NCBI GenBank assembly: GCA_963854735.1
Contig: OY978097.1
Location: 1,860,001-1,924,000, forward strand
Length of the DNA: 64,000 nucleotides
Direction: 5' to 3'
DNA from: Marvania coccoides
Lineage: Eukaryota; Chlorophyta; Trebouxiophyceae; Chlorellales; Chlorellaceae
In this document: one piece after another, positions 44,737-55,029 of the stretch
How the letters are laid out: every line of letters begins with the position of its first letter
How positions within the stretch are numbered: the stretch's first letter is position 1
Translations under genes and position numbers: made by a program
Notes under the pieces: model-generated
What the model was told of the DNA's origin: nothing
The model's database searches: none
Seen by the model: the letters and a program-made list of their open reading frames with translations, nothing else

Positions 44737-46200
44737 ATGTCGCCATCCCAGCCACAGCAATCCACCATTGAGCGGATCGCGGCGGATCCCTCTGCCACCG
44801 CTGCAGCTGTCGATGACGCGCTCGCCTGGTGCAGCCAGCACGGGCTGGTCTACGGCGCAGGGCTGCCAGACGTGCCGGTGGCGCTGGTGCCCGCCCCCGT
44901 GGCCCTCCTCCCGGTCTCTTACCCCAAAGAAACCTTTCTCTTGGCCAAGTGCGCCGCCACCGCCTTCAACTCAATGATCGACGCCGTCAGCAGGGACGAT
45001 GCCTACCTCTCCAGCGTGCTGCAGCAGGCGGCGCTGTGGGACGACTTCACAGCCAAGCTGCTGGAGGTTCATGCCGCCACGGCGGACGCCCGCTCCGCCC
45101 GCCGCTCCGCCGGCCGAGATTTCTCGCTGGCCGTCACCCGCTCCGACTACATGCTGCACCAGCCCACCTCCTCCCTCCTGCAGGTCGAGCTCAACACCAT
45201 CGCCTCCTCCTTTGGCTGCCTTTCCACCCTGGTAGGCCGCATGCACCGCTACGTACTAGAGCGTTGTGACGCTGCGCCCGCTGAGCTGGACGCGCTGCCG
45301 GCCAACAACGCCATGGATGAGATCGCGGACGCTCTGGGCGCCGCCGCCGAGGCCCACGGCGCACCCAACGGCGTGGTCGTCATGGTGGTGCAGCCCGACG
45401 AGAGAAACGCCTTTGACCAGCAGTGGCTGCAGCTGCGGCTGTGGCAGCTGCGTGGGGTGCGCACGCTGCGGCGCACGCTGGCCGACATCGCAGCGCGGGC
45501 GGAGCTGGACCCTCGCACTGGGCAGCTCAGCATTGACGGCCACGCGGTGTCGGTGGTTTATTTCAGAGCAGGGTACACCCCCAACGACTATCCAACTGCT
45601 GCTGAGTGGGCGGCGCGGGAGGTGATCGAGCGGTGCGACGCGGTGACCTGCCCCAGCGTGGCTCTGCAGCTCGCGGGCTCGAAAAAGGTCCAGCAAGACC
45701 TCGCGGCGCCGGGGGCGGTGGAGCGATTCTCTGCCAGCGCAGAGGACGCAGCGTTGATGCGCACCTTCTTCGCGGGGCTGTGGGGCTTGGACACGCTGGC
45801 AGGGGAGGCCGTGTCGGATACTGCCACCGCTGCTGCCATCGCGGACGCCATCACAAACCCTCAGAGCTATGTTCTAAAGCCACAGCGGGAGGGCGGCGGA
45901 AACAACCTCTACGGAGAGGCGCTGCGCGCCAAGCTGCAGTCGGGAAAGGGACTGGGGGACCTCATCTTGATGCAGCGCATTCTGCCGCCCGCAACCAAGG
46001 CCATAATGGTGCGCCTGGGCCAGGCGACGCCGGTGGATGCGTTGTCAGAGCTGGGCATCTACGGAACGTATTTGAGGAAAGGAGACGAGGTGCTGCTGAA
46101 CCGGGAGGTGGGCCACCTGGTGCGCACCAAGGCGGCAACGTCTGATGAGGGCGGCGTGGCTGCAGGCTTTGCGGTGCTGGACAGCCCGTTTTTAATTTAA
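44737..46200 (+). CDS. GSH2: Glutathione synthetase, eukaryotic type
   Basis: An intronless gene encoding 487 residues (human GSS 474). Conserved blocks are QVELNTIASSFGCLSTLVGR, VVYFRAGYTPNDYP, SVALQLAGSKKVQQDLA, the glycine-rich ATP loop YVLKPQREGGGNNLYGE, and ELGIYGTYLRKGDEVLLNRE with GHLVRTKAATSDEGGVAAGF at the end (substrate-binding loop). Reaction: ATP-dependent joining of gamma-glutamylcysteine and glycine to glutathione. The ATG at 44737 sits in a good context (TCCGCCATGT). An in-frame ATG at 44599 would add 46 residues rich in Ser, Arg and His without acidic bias, a possible organellar leader, so dual targeting through two starts is plausible but unproven. Confidence 0.93.
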   Translation: MSPSQPQQSTIERIAADPSATAAAVDDALAWCSQHGLVYGAGLPDVPVALVPAPVALLPVSYPKETFLLAKCAATAFNSMIDAVSRDDAYLSSVLQQAALWDDFTAKLLEVHAATADARSARRSAGRDFSLAVTRSDYMLHQPTSSLLQVELNTIASSFGCLSTLVGRMHRYVLERCDAAPAELDALPANNAMDEIADALGAAAEAHGAPNGVVVMVVQPDERNAFDQQWLQLRLWQLRGVRTLRRTLADIAARAELDPRTGQLSIDGHAVSVVYFRAGYTPNDYPTAAEWAAREVIERCDAVTCPSVALQLAGSKKVQQDLAAPGAVERFSASAEDAALMRTFFAGLWGLDTLAGEAVSDTATAAAIADAITNPQSYVLKPQREGGGNNLYGEALRAKLQSGKGLGDLILMQRILPPATKAIMVRLGQATPVDALSELGIYGTYLRKGDEVLLNREVGHLVRTKAATSDEGGVAAGFAVLDSPFLI

Positions 46201-46257
46201 GTGGGTTGTTTTCTAACTTGGTGCACTGTGTGTCGGTTTTATTTATTTTATTAAAAT

Positions 46258-46288
<31 letters not shown>

Positions 46289-46690
46289 CCGTAAAAAATA
46301 AAGGATAGCATAAGCCATCGCGTCAGAAGAGCCGCCTTCTAAATGGAGGCGGTGGGCTGGAGTCAAAACACAACAAAATACAGGCCCAGGCACAGCCCAA
46401 ACAGCCGTCTTGGACCCGCAACACAATTACTAGAAATAAACCACACACTACTAGAAATAAACCACACATGTGTGGTTTATAGTACCCTGTACAGGGTACA
46501 AATATAAATGAATTTTAAGGAAGCAGGAATATTCATTGGGGCCGCCACCCAGCCATATGTATATTCCGCAACTTCCTGAAAAGAAATGAAAAAAAACTCG
46601 GCGCCATTATGAATTTAGCACATGAAGCAAAATTATAAACGTTTTTTTTTTTTTTTTTTTTTTATAAATAATGGAACCAGGAGAAAATAC
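46201..46690. other. Spacer with TA run, poly-T and palindromes
   Basis: A 490-bp convergent spacer. It holds a TA dinucleotide run at 46263-46288, the two palindromes listed separately, and a 20-plus T run at about 46641-46663. No gene is seen. Confidence 0.7.
46457..46499. repeat. Two adjacent perfect palindromes
   Basis: The first is a perfect 24-bp palindrome (46457-46480) centred on ACACATGTGT; its left part also forms a direct repeat with ACTAGAAATAAACCACACA just upstream. The second, one base later, is the perfect 18-bp palindrome GTACCCTGTACAGGGTAC (46482-46499). They lie in the convergent 3' spacer after the glutathione synthetase gene. Confidence 0.9.
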
Positions 46691-48311
46691 CTATTCCGTG
46701 TGCCTTGATTGCTCAACGGTGTCATTCTGAGACTGATCGGCGGGTATAGCATGCAGTGCAGCTTGTACGTTATCCAGCCTTCTCTGCGCCGCATTCAACT
46801 CGCGTTCGAATTCATCACGCTGTCGTTTAGCTCCTTCCGCCGCCGCTTCCTCTCGCGCCCGATCCTCATTTGCTGCGGCAACCAGCACTCTAGCATTTTC
46901 AATATCAGCTGCTGCCGCAGCGCTCACTTCTTGCTGCTCCCTTTGCAATTCGGCAATCTTCTCTTCAGCCGCCGTTGTCGCCGTTGCTGCCGCCGCTAGA
47001 GCTAGTTCGTTCTCTCTTCGGATGCGAGCAATCTCTGCTGTTGCATCTTCTGCCGCCGTATAAGCACGCTTTGCGAGCACATTGCGAGCTGCCGCCGAAA
47101 TTCGCTCCTGCTGCAACTGTCTTTGCAGCTCAGCAATCTGTGCTTCAAGTACAGCTGCCGCCGCCTCATGGTCTTCAATGTCTTTCTCGTACTCATCCAA
47201 GATGTTAAATGCATCTTGAATCCTCCCAAGGTCTTCTCGAGCTTGGAAAAGCTTCCTTTTCTTTTGAGAACTCACAGTTTCCGGCCGTGACGAAGGACCT
47301 GCAACACCATCACTCGGAGGCCGAGTTTGCCGTGGAGTGAGATGCTCGATTGGTTGAGGCGGTCCCATTAACTGCGGCTGATGCTGCTCCACCTCCTGAT
47401 GTTCCACTTGCTGCTGCTGTTGCTGCTGCTCCTGCTCGCCGTCATCCTCCTCCTCCATTTGTTGTTCCACCTCCTGCTGCTCTACTTGCTGCTGGAGTTG
47501 CTGCTGTCGCTGTTGCCGAGGATGCGCATCCCCCATTTGCATTTGCTCCAAGCCTTGGTGGAGTAACTCGATTTCATAACTTGCAGGGTCGGAAATCCCC
47601 GATTGCGCCGAAAGGTTTCTGTATTGGTTCGCAGCTTCAGCGAACGCTTTGAACCGAGCATCATTTCCCCGCGGTGGTACTGACACACGAGTGTAAAACT
47701 CCTGAGCAAGGTTCAGGTGCTGCATGCAAAAAATAAAAATTCTCTTGAGTTTTGGTTTGGTTGGAATTGAAAAGAAGAAGGCAAATGCGACTTACTTCAA
47801 CGTCTCCATCTTCATATTCCACGACGACAAAGAGATTATCAGCGACGTAGCCTGTCACTTTCCCTCTAAAGCTTTCCATCTCGAGCGGCCAAAAAACATC
47901 AATTATTGAGTTGATAGGCACCCCGTTAGGTCCGACTATTTTTTCTGCCTCGTCATCAAGCCATTTCTTCAGCGTGACAGAGCTGCCATCATCCTGAAGG
48001 ACGCGAATTGAGGTGGGGTATGACTTGGCTTGACCGCGGTTTGCGTGTATCTCAAATTGCCGTGCCGTGAAAATGCACCCAGGCGGCTCCAGTACGACGG
48101 GCTTTTTAGCGCAGCAGCTTTCTGTGGTGCAGCGGACAAAAATGTCTCCCCGAGTTCCTTTTTTAGAGTAGTCATTATGGCCCCCGCAAAAGTCCCCACT
48201 CTTCTCAACGTGAGATATAGGGTCGCGGCAAAAAACTTTGCAAAGTTGACGCTGATATAATCCGGGTAAGTCCATACTCGCGTCCATACTCTGCGTTTTA
48301 CAAACAACCAT
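46691..48311 (-). CDS. Putative chromatin reader: TDBD/SAND-like and Tudor-like domains with coiled coil
   Basis: Exons 48311-47796 and 47719-46691 encode 514 residues. Residues about 20-75 carry clustered cysteines and histidines (FCGGHNDYSKKG, FVRCTTESCCAKK). Next, CIFTARQFEIHANRGQAKSY and SIRVLQDDGSSVTLKKWL resemble the small TDBD/SAND-like module of plant PHD proteins. Then VFWPLEMESFRGKVTGYVAD and VVVEYEDGDVE resemble a Tudor/PWWP-like barrel. The second half is Gln/Glu-rich and ends in a long coiled coil (AAVLEAQIAELQRQLQQERI). Domain calls rest on pattern similarity only. Upstream exons cannot be excluded; 48287 is an alternative start. Codon use is less GC-biased than in neighbours, hinting at a different history or lower expression. 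Confidence 0.6.
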
Positions 48312-49143
48312 GATGTGAAGCGTATTGAAATTATGAATTAAAATTAGTAGGGCGAAATTGGATACCATGGAAAAACAAATGGGGTCAGGTGGTGTATCAG
48401 CAGCCAGGGTTGGTTAGGCATAAGGACACTTACAGTGTTTAAAGAGAGCACGCAGGTAAGAATTGCACGGAATAGAGTAATCAAGGTTTCAAGATTTGTT
48501 AACTCCCTAGAAGTATATGCTAAATGTATACAACGTCGCTCAAACGAACAAGAAGGTTGCAAATGCTGTTTCCACTGGATTTTTTTGGTTGTAAGCAAGA
48601 ATCAGCACGATTTTATTTCCCCTTTCCCTACATTCCTAAACCCAAAATGACGTACATTTCTGTACATCGTTAATCCCCCCCTTTTGAAAGTAAACCCATT
48701 TCCCCCCTTTTACACAAATGCGCCCGTCTTTTTTCCTGCTGAAGCATGTCTCAGGTATTGGTATTCAGCCTGCTGTCACTCGGATGGGATGCCGACAGGC
48801 TGAAAGAGCAGGCGTGGGCCCTCGCTGCGCTGCCTTGTTCCTATCTCGGCTGCGCCACGCCACGAAGGGGAGGAGATGACGTCAATGCTTGTGCGTGGAA
48901 ACGGTGCAGCGGGTGCATTTTATTCTGTGCCACCCCGAACCGCCCTTCAAGCCAAGGACATTAGCAGAAGAAAGCCAATTCAATCAAATTACATTAAGCA
49001 ATTGATACCCTTTTTTAATTCTAACAATTATATTATTTTATTCAACACGTTACCAACATCTAGATCACCCGACGGTGAGGAGAAAATTATAAATTATATA
49101 CAATCTTTAATTTTTAAATTTATTTTCGCTCTTCATCTCAAAG
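48312..49143. other. Spacer between chromatin-reader-like and phosphatase genes
   Basis: About 830 bp separating divergent genes. GC-richer DNA at about 48745-48950 holds only short frames without family similarity. The promoters of both genes should lie here. Nothing specific is recognised. Confidence 0.55.
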
Positions 49144-50040
49144 ATGCTGACAATTCTTCTGGTGCGCCATGGCGAGTGTCTCATGAACCTGGAGCTCGCT
49201 GACAAAGTTGGCGGGCGCGCCAACTCCTCGCCCCTTACCGCCTTGGGCGAGCGGCAAAGTCGAGCGATGGGAAACCAAATGCGCCGCGTGCTTGCCGCCC
49301 GGGGGGTCAACTCCACCGAACTTTCTTTCTTCTCCTCCACCGCGGTCAGAGCTTTAGACACCGCGCGCATCATGCTGGATACTTTGGAACTTCCGGCCAC
49401 CCCCGCTCGTCTCATCACTACCGACAGGCTTCTAGAGCAAGAAATGGGGGAGTTCGGGGGGCAAAAGCGAAGCAACGTGTACACCCCTGAAACCATGGCA
49501 AAAATTGACGAAGACTGCCATAATTTTAAGTCGCCCGGCGGGGAATCGCAGCGAGAAGTAGAGGAGCGAATGCTGGCGTACATATGGGAGGAGGTGCTGC
49601 CAAGAACGCGTCCCGGCGAGCCTAGCGTCGTTGTTGGCCATGGCATGGCATTCAAGTGCGTGCTGCGGCACATAATGAGCTCTGACGCCCGCATGACAAG
49701 GAAGATAGCGCTGAAGAACACAAGGCGAGTCCCAACTGCTTACTCTTTAATGGTTCTGTCGTTCTAAAACACCCATTCTTGCCTATCATTTGAACTTTGA
49801 GCGTTTTTAATCTTCTAAACGCTCTTTAAAACAATGACTCGAGTTTAGCTATATTTATATATCTTATGGACAATGAACTCCATGAAAAAGAAAAAAATCA
49901 TCTTTCTTTCCTCCTACTCCTGCTTCAGCATCACTGAGATTGGGTTTGTGCCTGAGGACGCGCCAGCTGGGATGCAGCGAGGGTGGCACATCATGAGGGT
50001 CAATGACGCAGCGCACCTCATGCTGGAGGGACTTGAATGA
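49144..50040 (+). CDS. Histidine phosphatase (phosphoglycerate-mutase-like), with GC-AG intron
   Basis: Exons 49144-49724 and 49929-50040 encode 230 residues. Motifs of the branch-1 histidine phosphatases: LLVRHGECLMN with the phospho-acceptor His9, LTALGERQSRAMG, STAVRALDTARIML, the acidic EQEMGEFGG and the second histidine in VVVGHGMAFKCVLRH. The unspliced frame stops early at 49765, whereas joining AACACAAG to CATCACTGAG gives NTSITEIGF, GWHIMRVNDAAHL and LEGLE, the normal family end. The donor is therefore GC (AAG|GCGAGT), with a normal AG acceptor; the intron is 204 bp. Substrate is unknown; the family includes phosphatases of small phosphoesters and regulatory enzymes. Confidence 0.83.
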
Positions 50041-50402
50041 ACGAGTGGCTCGCCCAATACACAAGTTTTGTATTACAAACATTGATTTTATGATTGTTTG
50101 AATATCTTTTTGGCACAATATGAAATACAAACAGCACCGAGGGCGTTGTGAAAGCAAGACAAAGCCACAACAGGTCTTCCTCACAAATAGCTGCTTACGA
50201 TTTGAGAGCCACAGAGAATAATTTGTACTCATTAATTTGGATGCACGCCACGCAATGGCGCGGCACGAGGGAAAAAGAAAACACACACACACACACCAAT
50301 GCTCTCAAGTTTTTGCACGCTCAAGCAAAGAAAGGAGAGCTCTCAGTGCAGTCTGAATAAGCTTTATGAAACTAAATCCAAACACTAGCTACCTGTCTTT
50401 AT
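50041..50402. other. Convergent 3' spacer
   Basis: A 362-bp region between the convergent phosphatase and PYD1 genes. It contains an AC dinucleotide run at about 50279-50298. No gene is recognised. Confidence 0.6.
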
Positions 50403-51910
50403 CTAGTTGGCCACCATTGACTCCGACTGCTTCACAAATTCGTCGCCTGTCCACTCCTTGTCATTGGCCAACCCCACCTTGTCGGCGCGTCGCTTCTCGA
50501 TGGCCTCGCGCTGCATCCTCACCAGCTCCATGTGGGTGGTCATGTAGGGCAGCGTGGCGCCCTTGAAGTCGGCCACGCTGGTGAAGTCATGCTTCTGCAT
50601 GAAGCCCTGCAGCCCACCGCAGAGCTGCTTGATCATGGGGTAGCCGTGCATCATGATGCCGGAGCACACCTGCACGGTGTCAGACCCCATGAGGATGAAC
50701 TCAGCGCCGTCTGCGCCAGAGTTGACGCCGCCGAGGCCGGAGAGAGAGGCCCCAGAGCCAGGGAACTCGCTGGCAATCATCCCTGCAATGGATGCCACTT
50801 TGGCCAGCGCGATGGGCTTGATGGCGGTGGAGGAGTAGCCCCCCGGGGTGGAGAACCTGCGCAGAGACGGGGAGAAAGAAAATGGAAATTATAAAATCCG
50901 GCTCTTAAAAACGAGCTCGCGCACTCAAAGCTGTCCCAAAACCAGCTGTGTAATATAGGCAACGCCCCATCCCCTTTGTCTCTTTTTTTCCTTCTCACCC
51001 TTCCACGCAGGGCTCAGGGCGAAGGGTGTCCAGGTTGACCCCCATGATGGAGTTGATGGTGTTGATGGCGGACACGCCCTCGCAGCCGCTCAGCAGCGAC
51101 GCACGCGCCGGCGCCGTGATGTCGGTCACGTTTGGCGTCATTTTGGCCCACACCGGAATTGTGGCCTTGGCGTTGATCCAGCCGCTCACCTCGGCCAGCA
51201 GCTCGCAGTCTTGCCCCATGGCCATCCCCATGCGGCGCTCGGGCATGCCGTGCGGGCAGGAGAAGTTGATCTCAAAGGCGTCAACGCCGGCAGCTTCACA
51301 CCGCTCGATCAGCTCCTCCCAAGCGGCCTTGTTATACTCCTCCATGATGGAGGCAATGAGGATGCGGTCCGGAAACTCCGCCTTCAGCCGCGCAAATTCC
51401 TCCAGCATCACCTCCAGCGGGCGGTCGCTGATGAGCTCGATGTTCTCCCACGCCAGAACCTCCCGTCCCTCAGAAGCACGCAGCTTGGCGTACCGCGGGG
51501 TGACGTTGATAACCTTGGAGGAGTCCAGAGACACGGTCTTGGCCACCACGCCGCCCCACCCCTCCTCGAAGGCTTTTTTCATCACGGAGTAGTTGGTTCC
51601 AGGGGGCCCGCTACCGACAACAAAGGGGTTGGGGAACTTCAAGCCGTTGACCACCACGGAGAGGTCAGGGCCGGAAGTGACGGCTCCGTTGTCAAGCTCG
51701 ATGGCGGTCTCGTCCTTGCGGCCGGCGCGCGGGCGCAGGGCGGGGGAGAAGCGGGCGGGACCAGAGCCTAAAAATGTAGTGAAAGTACGAGGGGGGTTTT
51801 GAGCGTGTTATCTACTAACCAAGGGACCGGGGTGGGGATCTACCTTTGACGTGGAGGGAATAGAAGAGAGATCGGGGCCTGGGGCCCGCATTCAGCGCTA
51901 GGGCTTGCAT
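50403..51910 (-). CDS. PYD1: Dihydropyrimidine dehydrogenase (plant PYD1 type)
   Basis: Exons 51910-51844, 51767-50999 and 50856-50403 encode 429 residues (Arabidopsis PYD1 is about 426). After a leader (MQALALNAGPRPRSLFYSLH) come LSVVVNGLKFPNPFVVGSGP, VVAKTVSLDSSKVINVTPRY, EINFSCPHGMPERRMGMAMG (active-site Cys loop), VWAKMTPNVTDI (FMN-binding Lys), CVEGFSTPGGYSS and SLSGLGGVNSGADGAEFILM, the flavin-binding barrel of the DHODH/DPYD family. Reaction: NADPH-dependent reduction of uracil and thymine, the first step of pyrimidine catabolism, plastid-located in plants. The short single-barrel form lacks the FAD, NADPH and FeS modules of animal DPYD, as in plants. Confidence 0.92.
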
Positions 51911-52230
51911 TTTGATGTGGAACTTGTGAACTAGATCAAATTTCGAAACCTCGATATCTCGGGTTGACTCGATCCCTGATTAGATTCGGTATCACGCTGC
52001 AGTCTTTAAACTGCGTTTGTCCTCGTCGTTTTAGCTGACGGGGCTCCAGAGCCAAATTTTAATTTCTTTTTAATTTCAAATGCGCAACATTCATTCTGTG
52101 TGACTGCTCGCACCATAATAATATTTAAGTTATAAATTTTGCTGTGCGCTATTGAACGCCCTGCACCGCGTTTTGCACTCGTCACTTTCAAATACGGCAT
52201 ATGGCTTTTAAATAATCGAGGGGAACTACG
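51911..52230. promoter_or_regulatory. Divergent promoter region, PYD1 (minus) and coiled-coil gene (plus)
   Basis: A 320-bp AT-rich spacer between divergent start codons. No specific element can be assigned. Confidence 0.5.
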
Positions 52231-54406
52231 ATGCACGAAGCTGAATTAAGAAATTCCGACCCCGAAGGCGTGGAAACGCCCCCCAGCATCGCATCATCGC
52301 CTCACAAGGCCGGAGACGGTCTGGGGCTGCCCGAAGATGCGAATCCCCCTCGTTCAAAGCCGCAGCTCTCCCTGGACCTGTCCCAGACCGCGCCCACGGT
52401 GCACGCTCTCCACGGCCTCTGGCTCTCCGCGCGGCACGTGCGCAAGGACGCCGACAGCGTGCACAATGCGCTGCACATGGCCACTGTCCACGTGGCGGCG
52501 CTGCAGCGGCAGCAGGCAGCCCTGGCCACGGAGCTGGAGCGCGAGCGGCAGGCGTCGGAGGTGCGGCTGATGGAGAAGGACTGCGAGATCCGGCTGGCGC
52601 AGTCTGAGGCAGCAGCCTACAAGCTGGCAGCCACCGCTCGCTCATCCACCGTTGCTGCCCTGGAAACGCGAGTCAAACTCTGCTTTTTCTGACAGTTTAA
52701 ACACTAAAACTACCGCCAAGAGCCGCATGTTTCATCGAGTCTCATTTCTGCTTATTTCCCCCCTATTTTGCAGCACTGTGGCCACTTTGCAAAGCGAAAG
52801 AGACTCCGCCACTGCCATTGCCGTCGACGCCACCAGCGCCGCCAAAACCATGCGGGGCCGCATCGCCCTGCTGGAGGCCGCGTCAGAGAACGACCAGGCG
52901 CGCCTGGCCGAGGCGCACTGCACGGTGGAGGAGCTGCGAGAGGCGGGGGGCAAGTTGGATGAAACCCGGTCAGCGCTGCATACAGCGCAGGCGGACGCAG
53001 CTGCGGCGGCGGGGCAGCTGGTGGAGGCATGCGAGGAGAACGCCCGGCTGTCTGAGCGCGCCATGGCGCTGCAGGAGGAGGTGGAGTGGCACGAGGCGGC
53101 CGCAGCAGGGCTTCAAGACGACGTTGCTGCGCTGCGGGCGCGGCTGGAGGAGCTGACGGCCGAGAACGCGGAGCTGCGCAGAGACGTGGCTGCCGCGCGC
53201 AGGTCCAGCGACGCCGCGGGGCTTGCGTGGTCCCCTCAGGCCACGCCGCTGCGTCCGCTGCCGCCGCTCGCATCTCCACCTCCGCTTCCGCCGGCAGAAG
53301 AAGCGGTCACCCCCACCCAGGATCTCCTGGATGCCTGCGACGACGTGCTTGCACTGGAGGTCTCCCACCTGCGCAGGCGCACCAGGGAGCTGGCTGCCCA
53401 GCTGTCGCAGGCGGAAGGCTCCGCCCCGGCTCTATCAGCACTGGAGCGAGAGGTGGCCGACCTGCGCGCTGATAACGCCTCCCTGCGGGGCGCAGCGCGT
53501 GGTGCAGCGGTGGACGCTGCCACCGCCCGGCAGGAGCTGCTGCAGGTGCGGGCAGAGGCGCGGACGCTGCATACTCAGTTGGCTGACGTTATCGCCAGCC
53601 TGGCGGCATCAGGGATGAATGGAGCCTCCCCCGTGGAGCCTGCACACGCGGCCGCCGCGCCGGAGGAGTCTACTTCTGCAGCTGCGGGCATTGGCGTTGA
53701 AGTAGCTGCACAACAGGGAGAGGTGGAGGCTGCTGCCGGTGCTGCAGCAGCTGCGGTGAAGGATGCGAGGAGAAAAGACACGCCAGAAGGCAGCGAAAGC
53801 GGCGGCATCGCTGCTGAGTGGCGGCCCGCAGCGGCAGACATGGCGGCGGCGGCGGCTGCAGGCCTTCGGTTGTCCACCACTGCAGCGCCGTCCACGCCCA
53901 CCTGGGACGTGGCCAGGGTGTCAGTGCGGCCTGTATCGGACAGCTGCAGCAGCGACTTGATCCTGGCAGAGTTACGCAGCGCAATGGCCACCCTGGATGG
54001 TGTTGCTTCTGCCGATATTCACATCGGCGGTCTTGGCGTGGCATCAGGCGCAGGAGGAGGAGCAGTGTCGGTGCCTAAGCTTGCACTGCAGCAGGAGGCC
54101 AGCATCGAAGCCACACCAGCAGCAAGCGCAGCAGGCGGGGCAGCCGTGGAGGGCAAGTCTGCTTCCGACGTGCTGCAGTCCATCTCGCAGGGCATTGCTG
54201 CGCTGGAGTGGAGCGGCCGTGGCTTCACTGGGGACTTGGCAGCGGCGCTGGCGACGCCGCGAGAGCCCCCAGCGGCGGCAGGAGCAGCTCCGGCAGAAAG
54301 CAGCATGATGAGCAGCTCTGCTGGTGGGGCTGCCTCCGTGACCCCTCGGGGCGGCATGGGCAGCGTAGGACCTGTGGATTGGCCTCTGGCTGACGTGTTT
54401 GACTAA
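52231..54406 (+). CDS. Coiled-coil protein of unknown function, with GC-AG intron
   Basis: Exons 52231-52667 and 52774-54406 encode 689 residues. The join uses a GC donor (GAAAC|GCGAGT) and a CAG acceptor, the only combination that keeps the frame (ALETTVATLQSERD). Helical heptads run from about residue 60 to 300 (ALQRQQAALATELERERQAS, ALRARLEELTAENAELRRDV), then a Pro-rich break (PPLASPPPLPPAEE), further helices, and a long Ala/Gly/Ser/Thr-rich tail with short helical islands (LILAELRSAMATLDG). There are no enzymatic motifs or membrane segments. The family is not recognised; the tail looks disordered. Confidence 0.75.
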
Positions 54407-55029
54407 ACGGCTGGATGCAGAACGTGTATTCGTATTTTTTTTGCCACGACTAAATATTCAACGGTGATTGACTGAAGACGATAACGTGATTTCGCTATAT
54501 TTATTTGACAACCGCAATAATTTATGTTTTTTCCCCTCCAAGTAACGTCTCTTAGTCTTTATTTACATGTAAAGCAAATCTTTCGGTCGTCGCAGTTTTT
54601 TCCGCCTGTGCCCTGTGCTTTACGTTGAAGCTCAGGGGCCGAGGCGCCGGTGTCTTTCAAATGAAATGACCAGATTGCTTCTCGATGCGAGCGTTGGCAG
54701 CACTAGAGAAAGATAGAAAGGAAAGGCATCAAAGAATGCCGGCGGCGATGAGAGCCTCTGGTTCCCTTGGCCTCCATTTCGTTCAATTAAAAAACATTTT
54801 TAAAAATATTATGTGATATTGCATTGCTATTGATTCGTAATTTGTGCGAAAGCTAAAGCATAGACAACATTTTGAAGATCGAATCGATTTGAGAAAAAAA
54901 CTCTCAAACAAATTCTCAATCACGCCGCCCCATTGCTAGCCAAGCAAAAGGAGCTCAGATAGTTCTATAAAAAGCACCCTTAATTTAGCGTCGTCCATTT
55001 ATACATAAGCCTTGCAACCAAAGGAATTA
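54407..55029. other. Spacer with a possible short minus-strand exon
   Basis: About 620 bp between two plus-strand genes. On the minus strand around 54710-54560 a GC-richer stretch follows an acceptor-like CTCTAG and offers short frames (ANARIEKQSGHFI then TGA, or LKDTGASAPELQRKAQGTGG in another frame). Neither could be tied to a gene. The remainder is AT-rich and holds nothing recognisable. Confidence 0.4.

Noticed and set aside
49725..49767. Ending the histidine phosphatase at the TAA at 49765
   Set aside because: This would remove the conserved C-terminal segment; the GC-AG splice restores NTSITEIGF and GWHIMRVNDAAH, normal for the family.
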